DNA of 64,000 bases, taken from assembly GCA_965277895.1 (NCBI GenBank), contig CBDIDR010000001.1, positions 1,116,001 through 1,180,000 on the forward strand, given 5' to 3'. Origin of the DNA: GCA-2862585 sp965277895. GTDB taxonomy: Bacteria; Bacteroidota; Bacteroidia; Flavobacteriales; UBA7312. This document shows, piece after piece, positions 25,910 to 35,766 of the stretch. Position 1 is the first letter of the stretch. Each line of letters begins with the position of its first letter. The notes under the pieces are model-generated. The model was not told the origin of the DNA, made no database searches, and worked only from the letters and a program-made list of their open reading frames with translations. The position numbers were made by a program, and so were the translations under genes.

Positions 25910-28900
25910 TTATTGAAGAATAAGTTTGTGATTTTTTATTCCATCCGTGGTTTCGATACTTAGGTTGTAAACTCCTTTTGAATAGCCTGATAAATCAATC
26001 TTAGTATCAAACGTTCCTTTAATTTCTAGAGAATTCTCATAAACTTCTTGACCAATAGAATTTACAACTTTCATATCAACTATTTGACGTTCTGAGATGT
26101 CAAAGGATATATTAAACTCTTTTCTTGAAGGGTTAGGGTATACCATCAGATTCTGCAAATTTGATAATTTTTCGCCACCTAAAACGTAGTATACAGTTGA
26201 TGAAAATGGAGTAGCAAATGAGGTTCCGTTTGTTCCACAAGCCCCACGTATTTTCCAAGAAATTTCATCTCCAGAACTTTGATTGAATTTAGTTTTAGAA
26301 TTATCAGTTCCAGGAATATTGTTCCATTCGTAAACGTCACCACTAGTAATATTTGTCATTTCTAAGAAGTAATGGTCTGGGTTTCCACTTGGTGGCGTAT
26401 CCCAAGACATTATTACAGCCGTATTAGCTCCATTTGAACTTGTACTTAAGTTTATAGGCATCTTATCGCAAGGGTCTTCAGTAGTAAAGTTTGAGAATTC
26501 GCCCCATCCTGAATGATACATTGGGTCTGAATTACCGTCTTCATCTACATTTGCTGTACACCATGCTTTGGTATGCCATTCATAATTAGTAGATTCTGTA
26601 AAGTTTCCTTTTAAGGAGTTTATATTTCCATTATCATCTCCGTTAACATAGCGGTAATTTGTTGATCCAAATTCTCGAATCTTTCCTTTGGATTGCCATA
26701 CGCCCCATTCTTGAGAAGGTGCATCAGCGAAGAAGGTTACCCAATTTGCTTCAGTAAATACCGACAGATTTTCAAGGTTAGCACAAGCGGCTAGAGTAGT
26801 GTACTCAGAAGTTGCTGACCATGCCGATTGACAATCTATTGATAAGTCATCATTTAATACTCTAGCTCTTATGGACCATTCGTAAGTAGTGGCTGGTTCC
26901 ATAAAGTAACGTGTTCTGCTCGTTCCGTAATAGGCTTGTGTGTTTACAGGACCTGCCGTAATTACTGTCCAACTATTAGTGCCTAACTCTCGGTACCTTA
27001 TCATGTAGTGAGAAGGAGCTACTTCAGTAGGTGACCAATTGAATCGTATTCTGTTATCGATAATATTATCAACAAATAAACCATTTGGAACACTGTCGCA
27101 TGGCGAAACTGTTACAGAGGAACAGTTTGCTTCACATTCTTCTAGTGTAGAGTAGGAGTCATCTACTACAGAAGATTCAACACACCCTAGATTTGTACAA
27201 TTAAAATAAACTGTTGGCTCGTAAATTGTAAATAATGTTTCAGCCACACATCCTGTTACAGCGTCAAATACAGCAACTGTATAAATGCCGGCTGTTAAAC
27301 CAAATGGATTTTGAGGGATAAAGTTTTCATCAAATACATTTAAGCTGTATTGAGCTGAACCACCAATACCAGAAGCAAATACATAACCATCATTACCACC
27401 AACTTCTGAAACATCCGAACTAGCTGTTATTATTATTGAAAATGATTCACAATAAACACAGCTTCCATCGTCCAATGTTGCATTTGGATTAAAATTATCA
27501 GCAATTGGGTCAATACAGCCACAGTTTTCAATGGTTAATTCTAAAACTTCAATTATATCACAACCAACAGAATTAATTGAATAGTTGTAATAGGTTCCGC
27601 TTTGGTAGTAAGTTGTTCCGTACCATTCAAAACTACCACATGCCACAATTGAAGTATTAGTTTCAGTGCTTTCTAAAATAGTTAAGTTCAGGTTAACAAC
27701 ACTATCACAACCAACTGAGTTTGTTAATGTGAAAGTTGGAGAGTTTGTGTTTTCTGTGTAGCTTATACCATCAATCCAAGTATATTCATCACAAGATACT
27801 ATAGAGTCTATTCCGTATGTGGTCTCTAGTAATGATAAGTTAATAGTATAGACACTGTCACATCCGTTAATACTAGAATAAATATTAGTGTAAACACCAC
27901 TTTCTATGTATGTACTATCGTCCCATACAAAGGCGTCACATGATGTAATATTTGTATCTAAATTATAACTATTGTAGATAGTCAGATTTAGTGTAACTAA
28001 TGAATCACAACCCACAGAATTAGTTAATGTGTAAGTAGGGGAGCTAGTACTTTCTGTATAAGTAATACCGTCAATCCAAGTAAACTCATCACAATGCTCT
28101 TCTACATCTGTTCCACTATTACTATTGAGAATAGTTAAGTTAATAGTATGAGTACTATCACAACCATATGTAGTTGTATAATTATTAATGTAACTACCAC
28201 TTTCAGTATATGTGGAATCATCCCAAATAAATACATCACAAATACTAATGTTTTCAAAAGTATTTGCGGAATTATTGATAGTAAGATTAAGTGTTACTAT
28301 ACTATCACATCCAATAGTATTGATGTAATTATTAGTGTATGTGCCAGTAGAAGTATAGGTGCTGTCGTTCCATATGAATTCATCACAATGCGTTTCATTA
28401 ATAAATGTACTGTCAGATTCTAATATACTTAGGTTAAGGGAAACTACACTATCGCAACCCACAGAATTAGTTAATACATAAGTAGGGGAACTAGTACTTT
28501 GCGTATAGGTTATACCGTCAATCCAAGTATAGTTATCGCAATGTACTTGAGTATCTGTACCACTAGAACTGTTAAGAATCGTTAAATCAAGGGTATTGGT
28601 GCTATCACAGCCGTTTGAGTTTATGTAACTATTGGTATAAATACCACTTTCGGTATATACAGAACCTTCCCAAACAAATTCATCACAAGCAGTTATTTGA
28701 GCAAATGAGCTATCAGAATAATAGATACTTAGATTTATGGTGTGAGAACTGTCACATCCTTCTACATTGGTGTAGTAATTGGTGTAAATACCACTAATAG
28801 TATAGGTGCTGTCGTCCCATACTAATTGGTCACAGTGTGTTTCATTAGTAAATGTACTGTCAGATTCTAATATGCTTAGGTTAAGGGTAACTACACTATC

Positions 28901-31900
28901 GCAACCCACAGAATTGGTTAATGCATAAGTAGGGGAGCTAGTACTTTCTGTGTATGTAATACCGTTAATCCAAGTATAGTTATCGCAATGTACTTGAGTA
29001 TCTGTACCACTAGAACTGTTAAGAATCGTTAAATCAAGGGTATTGGTGCTATCACAGCCGTTTGAGTTTATGTAACTATTGGTATAAATACCACTTTCGG
29101 TATATACAGAACCTTCCCAAACAAATTCATCACAAGCAGTTATTTGAGCAAATGAGCTATCAGAATAATAGATACTTAGATTTATGGTGTGAGAACTGTC
29201 ACATCCTTCTACATTGGTGTAGTAATTGGTGTAAATACCACTAATAGTATAGGTGCTGTCGTCCCATACTAATTGGTCACAGTGTGTTTCATTAGTAAAT
29301 GTACTGTCAGATTCTAATATGCTTAGGTTAAGGGTAACTACACTATCGCAACCCACAGAATTGGTTAATGCATAAGTAGGGGAGCTAGTACTTTCTGTGT
29401 ATGTAATACCGTTAATCCAAGTATAGTTATCGCAATGTACTTGAGTATCTGTACCACTAGAACTGTTAAGAATCGTTAAATCAAGGGTATTGGTGCTATC
29501 ACAGCCGTTTGAGTTTATGTAACTATTGGTATAAATACCACTTTCGGTATATACAGAACCTTCCCAAACAAATTCATCACAAGCAGTTATTTGAGCAAAT
29601 GAGCTATCAGAATAATAGATACTTAGATTTATGGTGTGAGAACTGTCACATCCTTCTACATTGGTGTAGTAATTGGTGTAAATACCACTAATAGTATAGG
29701 TGCTGTCGTCCCATACTAATTGGTCACAGTGTGTTTCATTAGTAAATGTACTGTCAGATTCTAATATGCTTAGGTTAAGGGTAACTACACTATCGCAACC
29801 CACAGAATTGGTTAATGCATAAGTAGGGGAGCTAGTACTTTCTGTGTATGTAATACCGTTAATCCAAGTATAGTTATCACAATGCACTTGGGAGTCTATT
29901 CCAAAGGTAGATTCTAATATTGTAAGATTTAATACAGCGACACTATCACAGCCAGTTAGTGATGATGTAAGTTGACAAGATTGCTCGATAATATCAGAGC
30001 TATAATTAGCTCCATATATTATACCATCATTCCCATTTCCACTTAAATCGTAAACTGTATTTCCTTCTCCTTCTTCAAAATCTAAATACAGTTGTAGGCC
30101 TTCTTCTTCACCAGAAGGAGAACAAGACATGTATTTTTGAATATCTGAAAGTGATAAATCTAAATCCCAATATGAGAAATTATCGATAGAGCATTTAGCA
30201 AATGAAGGTGAATATCCAGAAGTATTAATACTAGCAATCTGAAAAGTGTTTTCAGAATTAGCAATTGTCCCCCCTGAGCCAGAATAAGCTCCTATATATT
30301 CTATGCCATCTAAGTATATACTCATGTCTTGGGGTCCTCTTATGATCGTGACAATGTTATACCACTGGCCATGATTTAAATTTAAATTTTCAGCATTATA
30401 AGATCTTCTATCTGCCTGACCTTGACCTGTTCCATCGCCATAATTTATTGATATACCCGTATTAGAAATGTGAGACCATATTCCATAATAAATTGATCCA
30501 TTTATGATATCATTATCGGTATGAAAAGCAGTAATACTTTCACCTAAGGCTAAATCGGTTGATAATTTCACATTATACTGAAACGATATTGGAAACGTAG
30601 GGTTATTTAAAATATCTCCAAACGTTATATAATCATTTGTACCATCAAAATCTAATGAAAAAATATTGTCACCTTGTTGTGAGGAATTAGTATAAATCCC
30701 ATTTTCAGTATAAACATTTCCATTCCATTCGTAACTATCACAAATAGTAATTTCTGTTAATGAAGTATCTGATTGATAAATTGTTAAATTTAGAGTTACA
30801 ATAGAATCACAGCCATTTGAATTTCCACTAATAATAGTGTGTGTAGCTGAATTATTATTTTCTGTATAGCTAATGCCGTCTATCCAAGTAAATTCATCAC
30901 AATGTACTTGAGTATCTGTTCCAAATGTTGGCTCATAAATTGTCAGGAATAATCTGGCAATACTGTCACAGCCAACAGAATTAGTAGTGTTGAATACTTT
31001 TAATCCTGATTCAGTGTATAAGGAATCGTTCCATAGATAGCTTTCACAAGCACTAGCTGAAGTAAAGGATGATGTACTTTCTAAAATGCTTAGATTAAGT
31101 ATTACAATACTATCACAGCCTAGAGAATTAGTTAATGTGAAAGTAGGAGAGTTGGTACTTTGGGTATAACTATTGCCATCTATCCAAGTGTATTCATCAC
31201 AATGCACTTGGGTGTCTATTCCAAAGGTGCTTTCAAAAATTGTTAAATCGTATGTGTGTGTGCTATCGCATCCATTACTATTCACAAATGTGTTAGAGAA
31301 AATTCCACTTTCTGTATAGTTAATACCGTTCCATACAAACTCATCACAAACTGTTGTATCTCCAAATGTATTAACGCTATTGAATATGGTCAAATTTAGT
31401 GTTACAATAGAATCACAGCCATTTGAATTTCCACCTATAATGGTGTGTGTAGCTGAATTATTACTCTCTGTATAGCTAATGCCATCTATCCAAGTAAATT
31501 CATCGCAATGTACTTGAGTATCTGTTGCAAATGTTGGCTCATAAATTGTCAGGAATAATCTGGCAATGCTGTCACAGCCAACAGAATTAGTAGTGTTGAA
31601 TACTTTTAATCCTGACTCTGTGTATAAGGAATCGTTCCATAGATAGCTTTCACAAGCACTAGCTGAAGTAAAGGATGATGTACTTTCTAAAATGCTTAGA
31701 TCAAGTATTACAATACTATCACAGCCTAGAGAATTAGTTAATGTGAAAGTAGGAGAGTTGGTACTTTGGGTATAAGTATTGCCATCTATCCAAGTGTATT
31801 CATCACAATGCACTTGGGTGTCTATTCCAAAGGTACTTTCAAGAATTGTTAAATCGTATGTGTGTGTGCTATCGCATCCATTACTATTCACAAATGTATT

Positions 31901-34900
31901 TGTGTACAGTCCACTTTGTGTATAGCTTATATTATTCCAAATAAACTCATCACATACCGTTATACTACTAAAAGTATTGTCGCTTTCATAAATAGTTAAG
32001 TTAAGTGTAACAATTGAGTCACAGCCGTCATTTGCAGTTAAGGTTACTGTCGCTGAATTATTACTTTCTGTATAAGTTATACCATCAATCCAAGTAAACT
32101 CGTTACAATCAAATTGTACATCTGTGGAAAACTGTGAGTCATTTATTGTTAAATCTAGTGTAGCAGTACTATCACAACCATTATCGGCGGTAGTAGTGTA
32201 AGTGTATTGACCACTTGTATTGTAGGTGCTTCCATTCCATGTATATGAATCACATTCTTCAACAGTAGTTAGTGAAGTTGGATTTTCTAAAAAGGTAAGA
32301 TTTAGTGTAATTGTAAGTGGGCAATTATATTCATTTGCTATAATATATTGGGCAGTGATGTTATCTTCAAAGTAGGTGTTATTATCCAACCACAAAAAGG
32401 AATCTTCGCATGTAAATTTTTCATCTATGGCTTCAGAGCTTGGATTAATAGTAACATCGAAGTAATGAATGCTATCACAGCCGTTAGAGTTAGTATAAGC
32501 GAAAAAATAATTGCCGCTTGATATAATGGTGTCTTCAGCCCAAATAAATTCATCACAAACGGTAGTATCGTTAAATATACTATCGGATTGAAGAATGATA
32601 AGATTTAGATTTGTTATACTGTCACAACCTTCAACAGAAGTTAAAGTATCGCTGTAATCACCACTTTGATAATACATTGAATCATTCCAAAAATAGTTAT
32701 CGCAACTAATAATAGTATCATTACTTTCTATGTAAATACATGATCCATCATCAGTATTTGCTGTAGGTTGGAAATTACATGAACTACTATCAGTACAGCC
32801 AAAAGTTACAAATCCAAGCTCACAATCTTCACTAAATGAATTCCAGTTATTAATACTCTGATTGTCAATAGTCCAGTTTGCACTTGACCAATCAGTATCA
32901 TCAACGGTTATACAAAATAAATCTGGGTTTGAAGTAGCAGTCAAAACCAATTGAGTATTGTTCCCATTTTTTAAATTGAGACTATCAAGGTCATTATTTG
33001 AACAGTTTAATATTGTTAAATTGGTGTTGTTGCTTACATCTAGCTTAGTCAATTCATTGACTCTACAATAGAATTCGCTTAAAAAAGAATTAGTGCTAAC
33101 ATCTAATTCTGTTATGGAATTATTTGAGCAATAAATAATTTCTAAATCTAAATTGTTACTTACATCTAAACTTGAAAGTTGATTAATACCACACCTTAAA
33201 ACTTTTAAGTCGATGTTATTACTTATGTCGAGGCTACTAAGTTGATTGGAGCTACAATACAGATCTTCCAACTCTGTGTTTAGACTTATGTCTAATATAG
33301 ATAACAAGTTGTCATAGCATTGTAATTTTGTTAATTCTAAATTTTGAGAAATATCTAAGTTTGAAATTTGATTCCCCCAACAATAAAGATTTATAAGGAG
33401 AGTATTTTGACTAACATCAATTGATGATAATTGATTGTTATAACAATGTAAAAGTGTTAGGGAAGTATTGTTACTTACATCTATACTACTAAGATTATTA
33501 TTCCCTATATCAAACGATTCTAGATTTTGATTTTGACTTATATCTATGTTGGTAATTTGATTATTGTAGCAATAGAGTGTGATTAAATTTGAGTTAAAGC
33601 TGATATCCAAGCTTGAAAGGTTATTTTCAAAACAATAAAGTATTTCTAAACTTTCAAAATCTTCAATACCTGTTAAATCAGATATTCCTTTAGTTGAGAC
33701 GTTTAAATAGGTTATATCTGAAATATTTTCAGTTAGTACATAATCATCAAGAACATTATCATAACCAAAGTCTATAAGAGCTTGTTCAAAATTATCATCT
33801 GGAACATAAGTTAGATTTTGACAGTCTTCACTGAATGACACCTGAGTATCAATACTTCCATTGTCGTTAGTCCAGTTTTCAGTAGCCCATTCTGTATCAT
33901 CAACATTAATACATGTTAGGTTGCTAGCTGTAGCATTAAGAGACATATTGATGTTATTTCCATTTCTTAGATCGAGAAAAGTAAGATTATAATTAACTGA
34001 AACATTAAGATTTATGAGATTACTATTATTAGATAAATCAAGGTATGAGAGTTGATTTCCATTTAGATTTAAATCGGTGAGCGATAAATTATTACTCAAA
34101 TCAATAGAAATTAAATCACAAGCATAAAGTAAAAGAACTTTCAAGGAATCATTATTACTAACATCTATTGTTTGTAAATCATTGTTATAAATGCCTGTTA
34201 CCACCTCTAATAACAAATTATTAGTTAAATCAATATTCAATAGTTGATTTGAACTAAAATTCAGCTCGTTTAAAAGGGTGTTGTTTGTGACATTTAGAAA
34301 GGTTAATTCATTAGCTCGACAGTTAATGTAAGTTAAGTCAGGGTTATTACTAAAGTCAAGACTTGTTATATTATTAAAACCACAATTTACAGATGTTAAG
34401 TCAACATTGTTCGATAAGTCTAACGCTAGAATTGAATTAACCCCACAATTTAACGTACTTAAATTGGTGTTGTTTGATAAATCAAGATTAGTCAGAAGAT
34501 TAGCATTAATATCAAGATTTATTAATTCAATATTATTGCTTAAATCAATTTCGGTAAGTTGATTTATTCTTATATTCAATTCATATAAAGCAGGACTATT
34601 TGAAATATCTACACTTGTAAGTTGATTTGCATTAGCATTAAGTGTCTCAAGTTGTGTGTTATTTGATAAATCTAAAGCAGTTAATTGATTTTCCGCACAA
34701 CATAGATTGGTTAATGATACAAAATCTTCTATACCCGTTAAGTCGGCAATGTCTTTGGTGCATAAATCTATGTAAGTAAGTCCACTAATGTTTTCAGTTA
34801 ATACATAATTATCTAATATATCATCATATCCAAAATCTATTAATGCTTGTTCAAAATTATCATCAGGAACATAGGTTAACAAGCCGTTAGTAGAATTGTA

Positions 34901-35620
34901 TAGCTCAGTAATTTCAGTTTCAGTTAATGCTCTTGACCAATATGATAAGTCGTCCAATTTACCACTGAATAAGTACCAATGACCATTAGCCATATGTGTT
35001 TCACCAAATGTTAAATCAGTCTCTGAATAACTAATTTGACCTGATGAAGATATTTCACTATCTAATTCTCCATTAATGTACTTTTTCAGATTAACCCCAT
35101 CAAAGGTCATTACGACATGATTCCATTCATTATAATTAATTGGATTTGGACTCGAATGTGTTAAATCTATATCATCAATAACTATTTGCGAATAATACTC
35201 TCCTGAATAGCTTATTTGATTTCTAAATACTGACGTTCCGTTTCCATCCCATCTCCCCATGATTGTATGAGATCTATTATTAAAAGGCGAAGGTTTTTCA
35301 TTTAATAAAACCCAAGCACTCATTGTAAATGCATTAACATCAGGAATAGATGGATTTTCAACAACAATGCGGTTTTGTGCAGAGCCCCAACCTCCAGCGC
35401 TTTCTACATTGAATTCATAAGCACTATTTTCATTACCAAAACGATCAGTTGACAACGTTGCACCATAAACAATTCCATCATTAGAATTGGTGCTTTCATC
35501 GTTAGCATTTCCATTAAATGACCACCAGCCAACTAAACCATCATTTGATATATTATCAGGTATTTGTCCAAATCCAAAAAATGGAATTAATAGAATGATA
35601 ATTGTATATAATGCTTTCAT
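25910..35620 (-). CDS. Giant modular T9SS surface protein (LamG, LRR, about 30 Cys/Trp modules, FN3)
   Basis: 3236 residues. In order: signal peptide (1-19); LamG-like lectin domain (about 25-245, LVGWWSFNGNANDES); two LRR blocks, each opening TYVPDDNFEQALIDFGYD (about 250-598 and 600-935); an acidic CTDSSSCNF...DDGSC motif near 940; about 30 modules of roughly 50 residues (about 955-2700; pattern CDEF.W...YT.SG.YT....NSNGCDS); a second LamG domain inside module 14 (about 1645-1885); another acidic motif; a four-Cys motif; a fibronectin-like cassette (about 2835-3145); and a canonical T9SS tail (VYPNPSRKEFNISF, ending NHKLILQ). Each module has two Cys, likely paired. An adhesin-like surface role is inference. 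Internal DNA duplications are intact in frame. Confidence 0.88.
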   Translation of the reverse strand: MKALYTIIILLIPFFGFGQIPDNISNDGLVGWWSFNGNANDESTNSNDGIVYGATLSTDRFGNENSAYEFNVESAGGWGSAQNRIVVENPSIPDVNAFTMSAWVLLNEKPSPFNNRSHTIMGRWDGNGTSVFRNQISYSGEYYSQIVIDDIDLTHSSPNPINYNEWNHVVMTFDGVNLKKYINGELDSEISSSGQISYSETDLTFGETHMANGHWYLFSGKLDDLSYWSRALTETEITELYNSTNGLLTYVPDDNFEQALIDFGYDDILDNYVLTENISGLTYIDLCTKDIADLTGIEDFVSLTNLCCAENQLTALDLSNNTQLETLNANANQLTSVDISNSPALYELNIRINQLTEIDLSNNIELINLDINANLLTNLDLSNNTNLSTLNCGVNSILALDLSNNVDLTSVNCGFNNITSLDFSNNPDLTYINCRANELTFLNVTNNTLLNELNFSSNQLLNIDLTNNLLLEVVTGIYNNDLQTIDVSNNDSLKVLLLYACDLISIDLSNNLSLTDLNLNGNQLSYLDLSNNSNLINLNVSVNYNLTFLDLRNGNNINMSLNATASNLTCINVDDTEWATENWTNDNGSIDTQVSFSEDCQNLTYVPDDNFEQALIDFGYDNVLDDYVLTENISDITYLNVSTKGISDLTGIEDFESLEILYCFENNLSSLDISFNSNLITLYCYNNQITNIDISQNQNLESFDIGNNNLSSIDVSNNTSLTLLHCYNNQLSSIDVSQNTLLINLYCWGNQISNLDISQNLELTKLQCYDNLLSILDISLNTELEDLYCSSNQLSSLDISNNIDLKVLRCGINQLSSLDVSNNLDLEIIYCSNNSITELDVSTNSFLSEFYCRVNELTKLDVSNNTNLTILNCSNNDLDSLNLKNGNNTQLVLTATSNPDLFCITVDDTDWSSANWTIDNQSINNWNSFSEDCELGFVTFGCTDSSSCNFQPTANTDDGSCIYIESNDTIISCDNYFWNDSMYYQSGDYSDTLTSVEGCDSITNLNLIILQSDSIFNDTTVCDEFIWAEDTIISSGNYFFAYTNSNGCDSIHYFDVTINPSSEAIDEKFTCEDSFLWLDNNTYFEDNITAQYIIANEYNCPLTITLNLTFLENPTSLTTVEECDSYTWNGSTYNTSGQYTYTTTADNGCDSTATLDLTINDSQFSTDVQFDCNEFTWIDGITYTESNNSATVTLTANDGCDSIVTLNLTIYESDNTFSSITVCDEFIWNNISYTQSGLYTNTFVNSNGCDSTHTYDLTILESTFGIDTQVHCDEYTWIDGNTYTQSTNSPTFTLTNSLGCDSIVILDLSILESTSSFTSASACESYLWNDSLYTESGLKVFNTTNSVGCDSIARLFLTIYEPTFATDTQVHCDEFTWIDGISYTESNNSATHTIIGGNSNGCDSIVTLNLTIFNSVNTFGDTTVCDEFVWNGINYTESGIFSNTFVNSNGCDSTHTYDLTIFESTFGIDTQVHCDEYTWIDGNSYTQSTNSPTFTLTNSLGCDSIVILNLSILESTSSFTSASACESYLWNDSLYTESGLKVFNTTNSVGCDSIARLFLTIYEPTFGTDTQVHCDEFTWIDGISYTENNNSATHTIISGNSNGCDSIVTLNLTIYQSDTSLTEITICDSYEWNGNVYTENGIYTNSSQQGDNIFSLDFDGTNDYITFGDILNNPTFPISFQYNVKLSTDLALGESITAFHTDNDIINGSIYYGIWSHISNTGISINYGDGTGQGQADRRSYNAENLNLNHGQWYNIVTIIRGPQDMSIYLDGIEYIGAYSGSGGTIANSENTFQIASINTSGYSPSFAKCSIDNFSYWDLDLSLSDIQKYMSCSPSGEEEGLQLYLDFEEGEGNTVYDLSGNGNDGIIYGANYSSDIIEQSCQLTSSLTGCDSVAVLNLTILESTFGIDSQVHCDNYTWINGITYTESTSSPTYALTNSVGCDSVVTLNLSILESDSTFTNETHCDQLVWDDSTYTISGIYTNYYTNVEGCDSSHTINLSIYYSDSSFAQITACDEFVWEGSVYTESGIYTNSYINSNGCDSTNTLDLTILNSSSGTDTQVHCDNYTWINGITYTESTSSPTYALTNSVGCDSVVTLNLSILESDSTFTNETHCDQLVWDDSTYTISGIYTNYYTNVEGCDSSHTINLSIYYSDSSFAQITACDEFVWEGSVYTESGIYTNSYINSNGCDSTNTLDLTILNSSSGTDTQVHCDNYTWINGITYTESTSSPTYALTNSVGCDSVVTLNLSILESDSTFTNETHCDQLVWDDSTYTISGIYTNYYTNVEGCDSSHTINLSIYYSDSSFAQITACDEFVWEGSVYTESGIYTNSYINSNGCDSTNTLDLTILNSSSGTDTQVHCDNYTWIDGITYTQSTSSPTYVLTNSVGCDSVVSLNLSILESDSTFINETHCDEFIWNDSTYTSTGTYTNNYINTIGCDSIVTLNLTINNSANTFENISICDVFIWDDSTYTESGSYINNYTTTYGCDSTHTINLTILNSNSGTDVEEHCDEFTWIDGITYTESTSSPTYTLTNSVGCDSLVTLNLTIYNSYNLDTNITSCDAFVWDDSTYIESGVYTNIYSSINGCDSVYTINLSLLETTYGIDSIVSCDEYTWIDGISYTENTNSPTFTLTNSVGCDSVVNLNLTILESTETNTSIVACGSFEWYGTTYYQSGTYYNYSINSVGCDIIEVLELTIENCGCIDPIADNFNPNATLDDGSCVYCESFSIIITASSDVSEVGGNDGYVFASGIGGSAQYSLNVFDENFIPQNPFGLTAGIYTVAVFDAVTGCVAETLFTIYEPTVYFNCTNLGCVESSVVDDSYSTLEECEANCSSVTVSPCDSVPNGLFVDNIIDNRIRFNWSPTEVAPSHYMIRYRELGTNSWTVITAGPVNTQAYYGTSRTRYFMEPATTYEWSIRARVLNDDLSIDCQSAWSATSEYTTLAACANLENLSVFTEANWVTFFADAPSQEWGVWQSKGKIREFGSTNYRYVNGDDNGNINSLKGNFTESTNYEWHTKAWCTANVDEDGNSDPMYHSGWGEFSNFTTEDPCDKMPINLSTSSNGANTAVIMSWDTPPSGNPDHYFLEMTNITSGDVYEWNNIPGTDNSKTKFNQSSGDEISWKIRGACGTNGTSFATPFSSTVYYVLGGEKLSNLQNLMVYPNPSRKEFNISFDISERQIVDMKVVNSIGQEVYENSLEIKGTFDTKIDLSGYSKGVYNLSIETTDGIKNHKLILQ
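28526..29867 (-). repeat. Three tandem near-identical 447-bp units in the 3236-residue gene
   Basis: The same 447-bp sequence occurs three times in a row (anchors near 28529, 28976 and 29423). Each unit encodes three modules (149 residues), and the copies appear virtually identical including at synonymous sites. The flanking fourth units at either side are related but diverged. This indicates very recent unequal exchange or gene conversion. Confidence 0.92.
29975..30685 (-). other. LamG-like domain nested inside a Cys/Trp module
   Basis: This stretch encodes about 235 residues of a lectin-like LamG domain: SLDFDGTNDYITFGDIL, SIYLDGIEYIGAYSG, FSYWDLDLSLSDIQKYM and YDLSGNGNDGIIYGANYS. It interrupts module 14 between YTENGIYTNSS and LTSSLTGCDS, so the two halves of that module flank a complete foreign domain. 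Confidence 0.75.
30795..31900 (-). repeat. 606-bp duplication in the 3236-residue gene
   Basis: Sequence from 30795 recurs from 31401 with few differences, offset 606 bp (202 residues, four modules). The second copy is followed to about 31900. This is a separate duplication from the 447-bp array, in the same gene. Confidence 0.85.
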
Positions 35621-35729
35621 AAAGAAAATTGTTAAGTATCAGTAAAAGTAAATTATTGTTTTTAAATCAATAGTTCATATTTAGTACTTTTTGATTTATT
35701 TAGGTTTTAGTTTGAATAATTATATTAAG

Positions 35730-35737
35730 TATTTTTG
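35730..35737 (+). promoter_or_regulatory. -7 promoter box for the kelch protein gene
   Basis: TATTTTTG matches TAnnTTTG. TTTG at 35711-35714 may be the -33 element, with a short 15-base spacing. The GTG start is 30 bases downstream of the box. Confidence 0.45.
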
Positions 35738-35766
35738 TACCTATCTAACTTTCAAACCTTTTTCAA

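Noticed and set aside
28615..29691. Three identical 60-codon plus-strand frames spaced 447 bp apart
   Set aside because: They are antisense shadows of the tandem 447-bp units; their identity reflects the duplication, not three small genes.
28526..29867. Possible CRISPR or phage-like direct repeats
   Set aside because: The repeats are 447 bp, adjoin without spacers and keep one protein frame; no cas genes are present.
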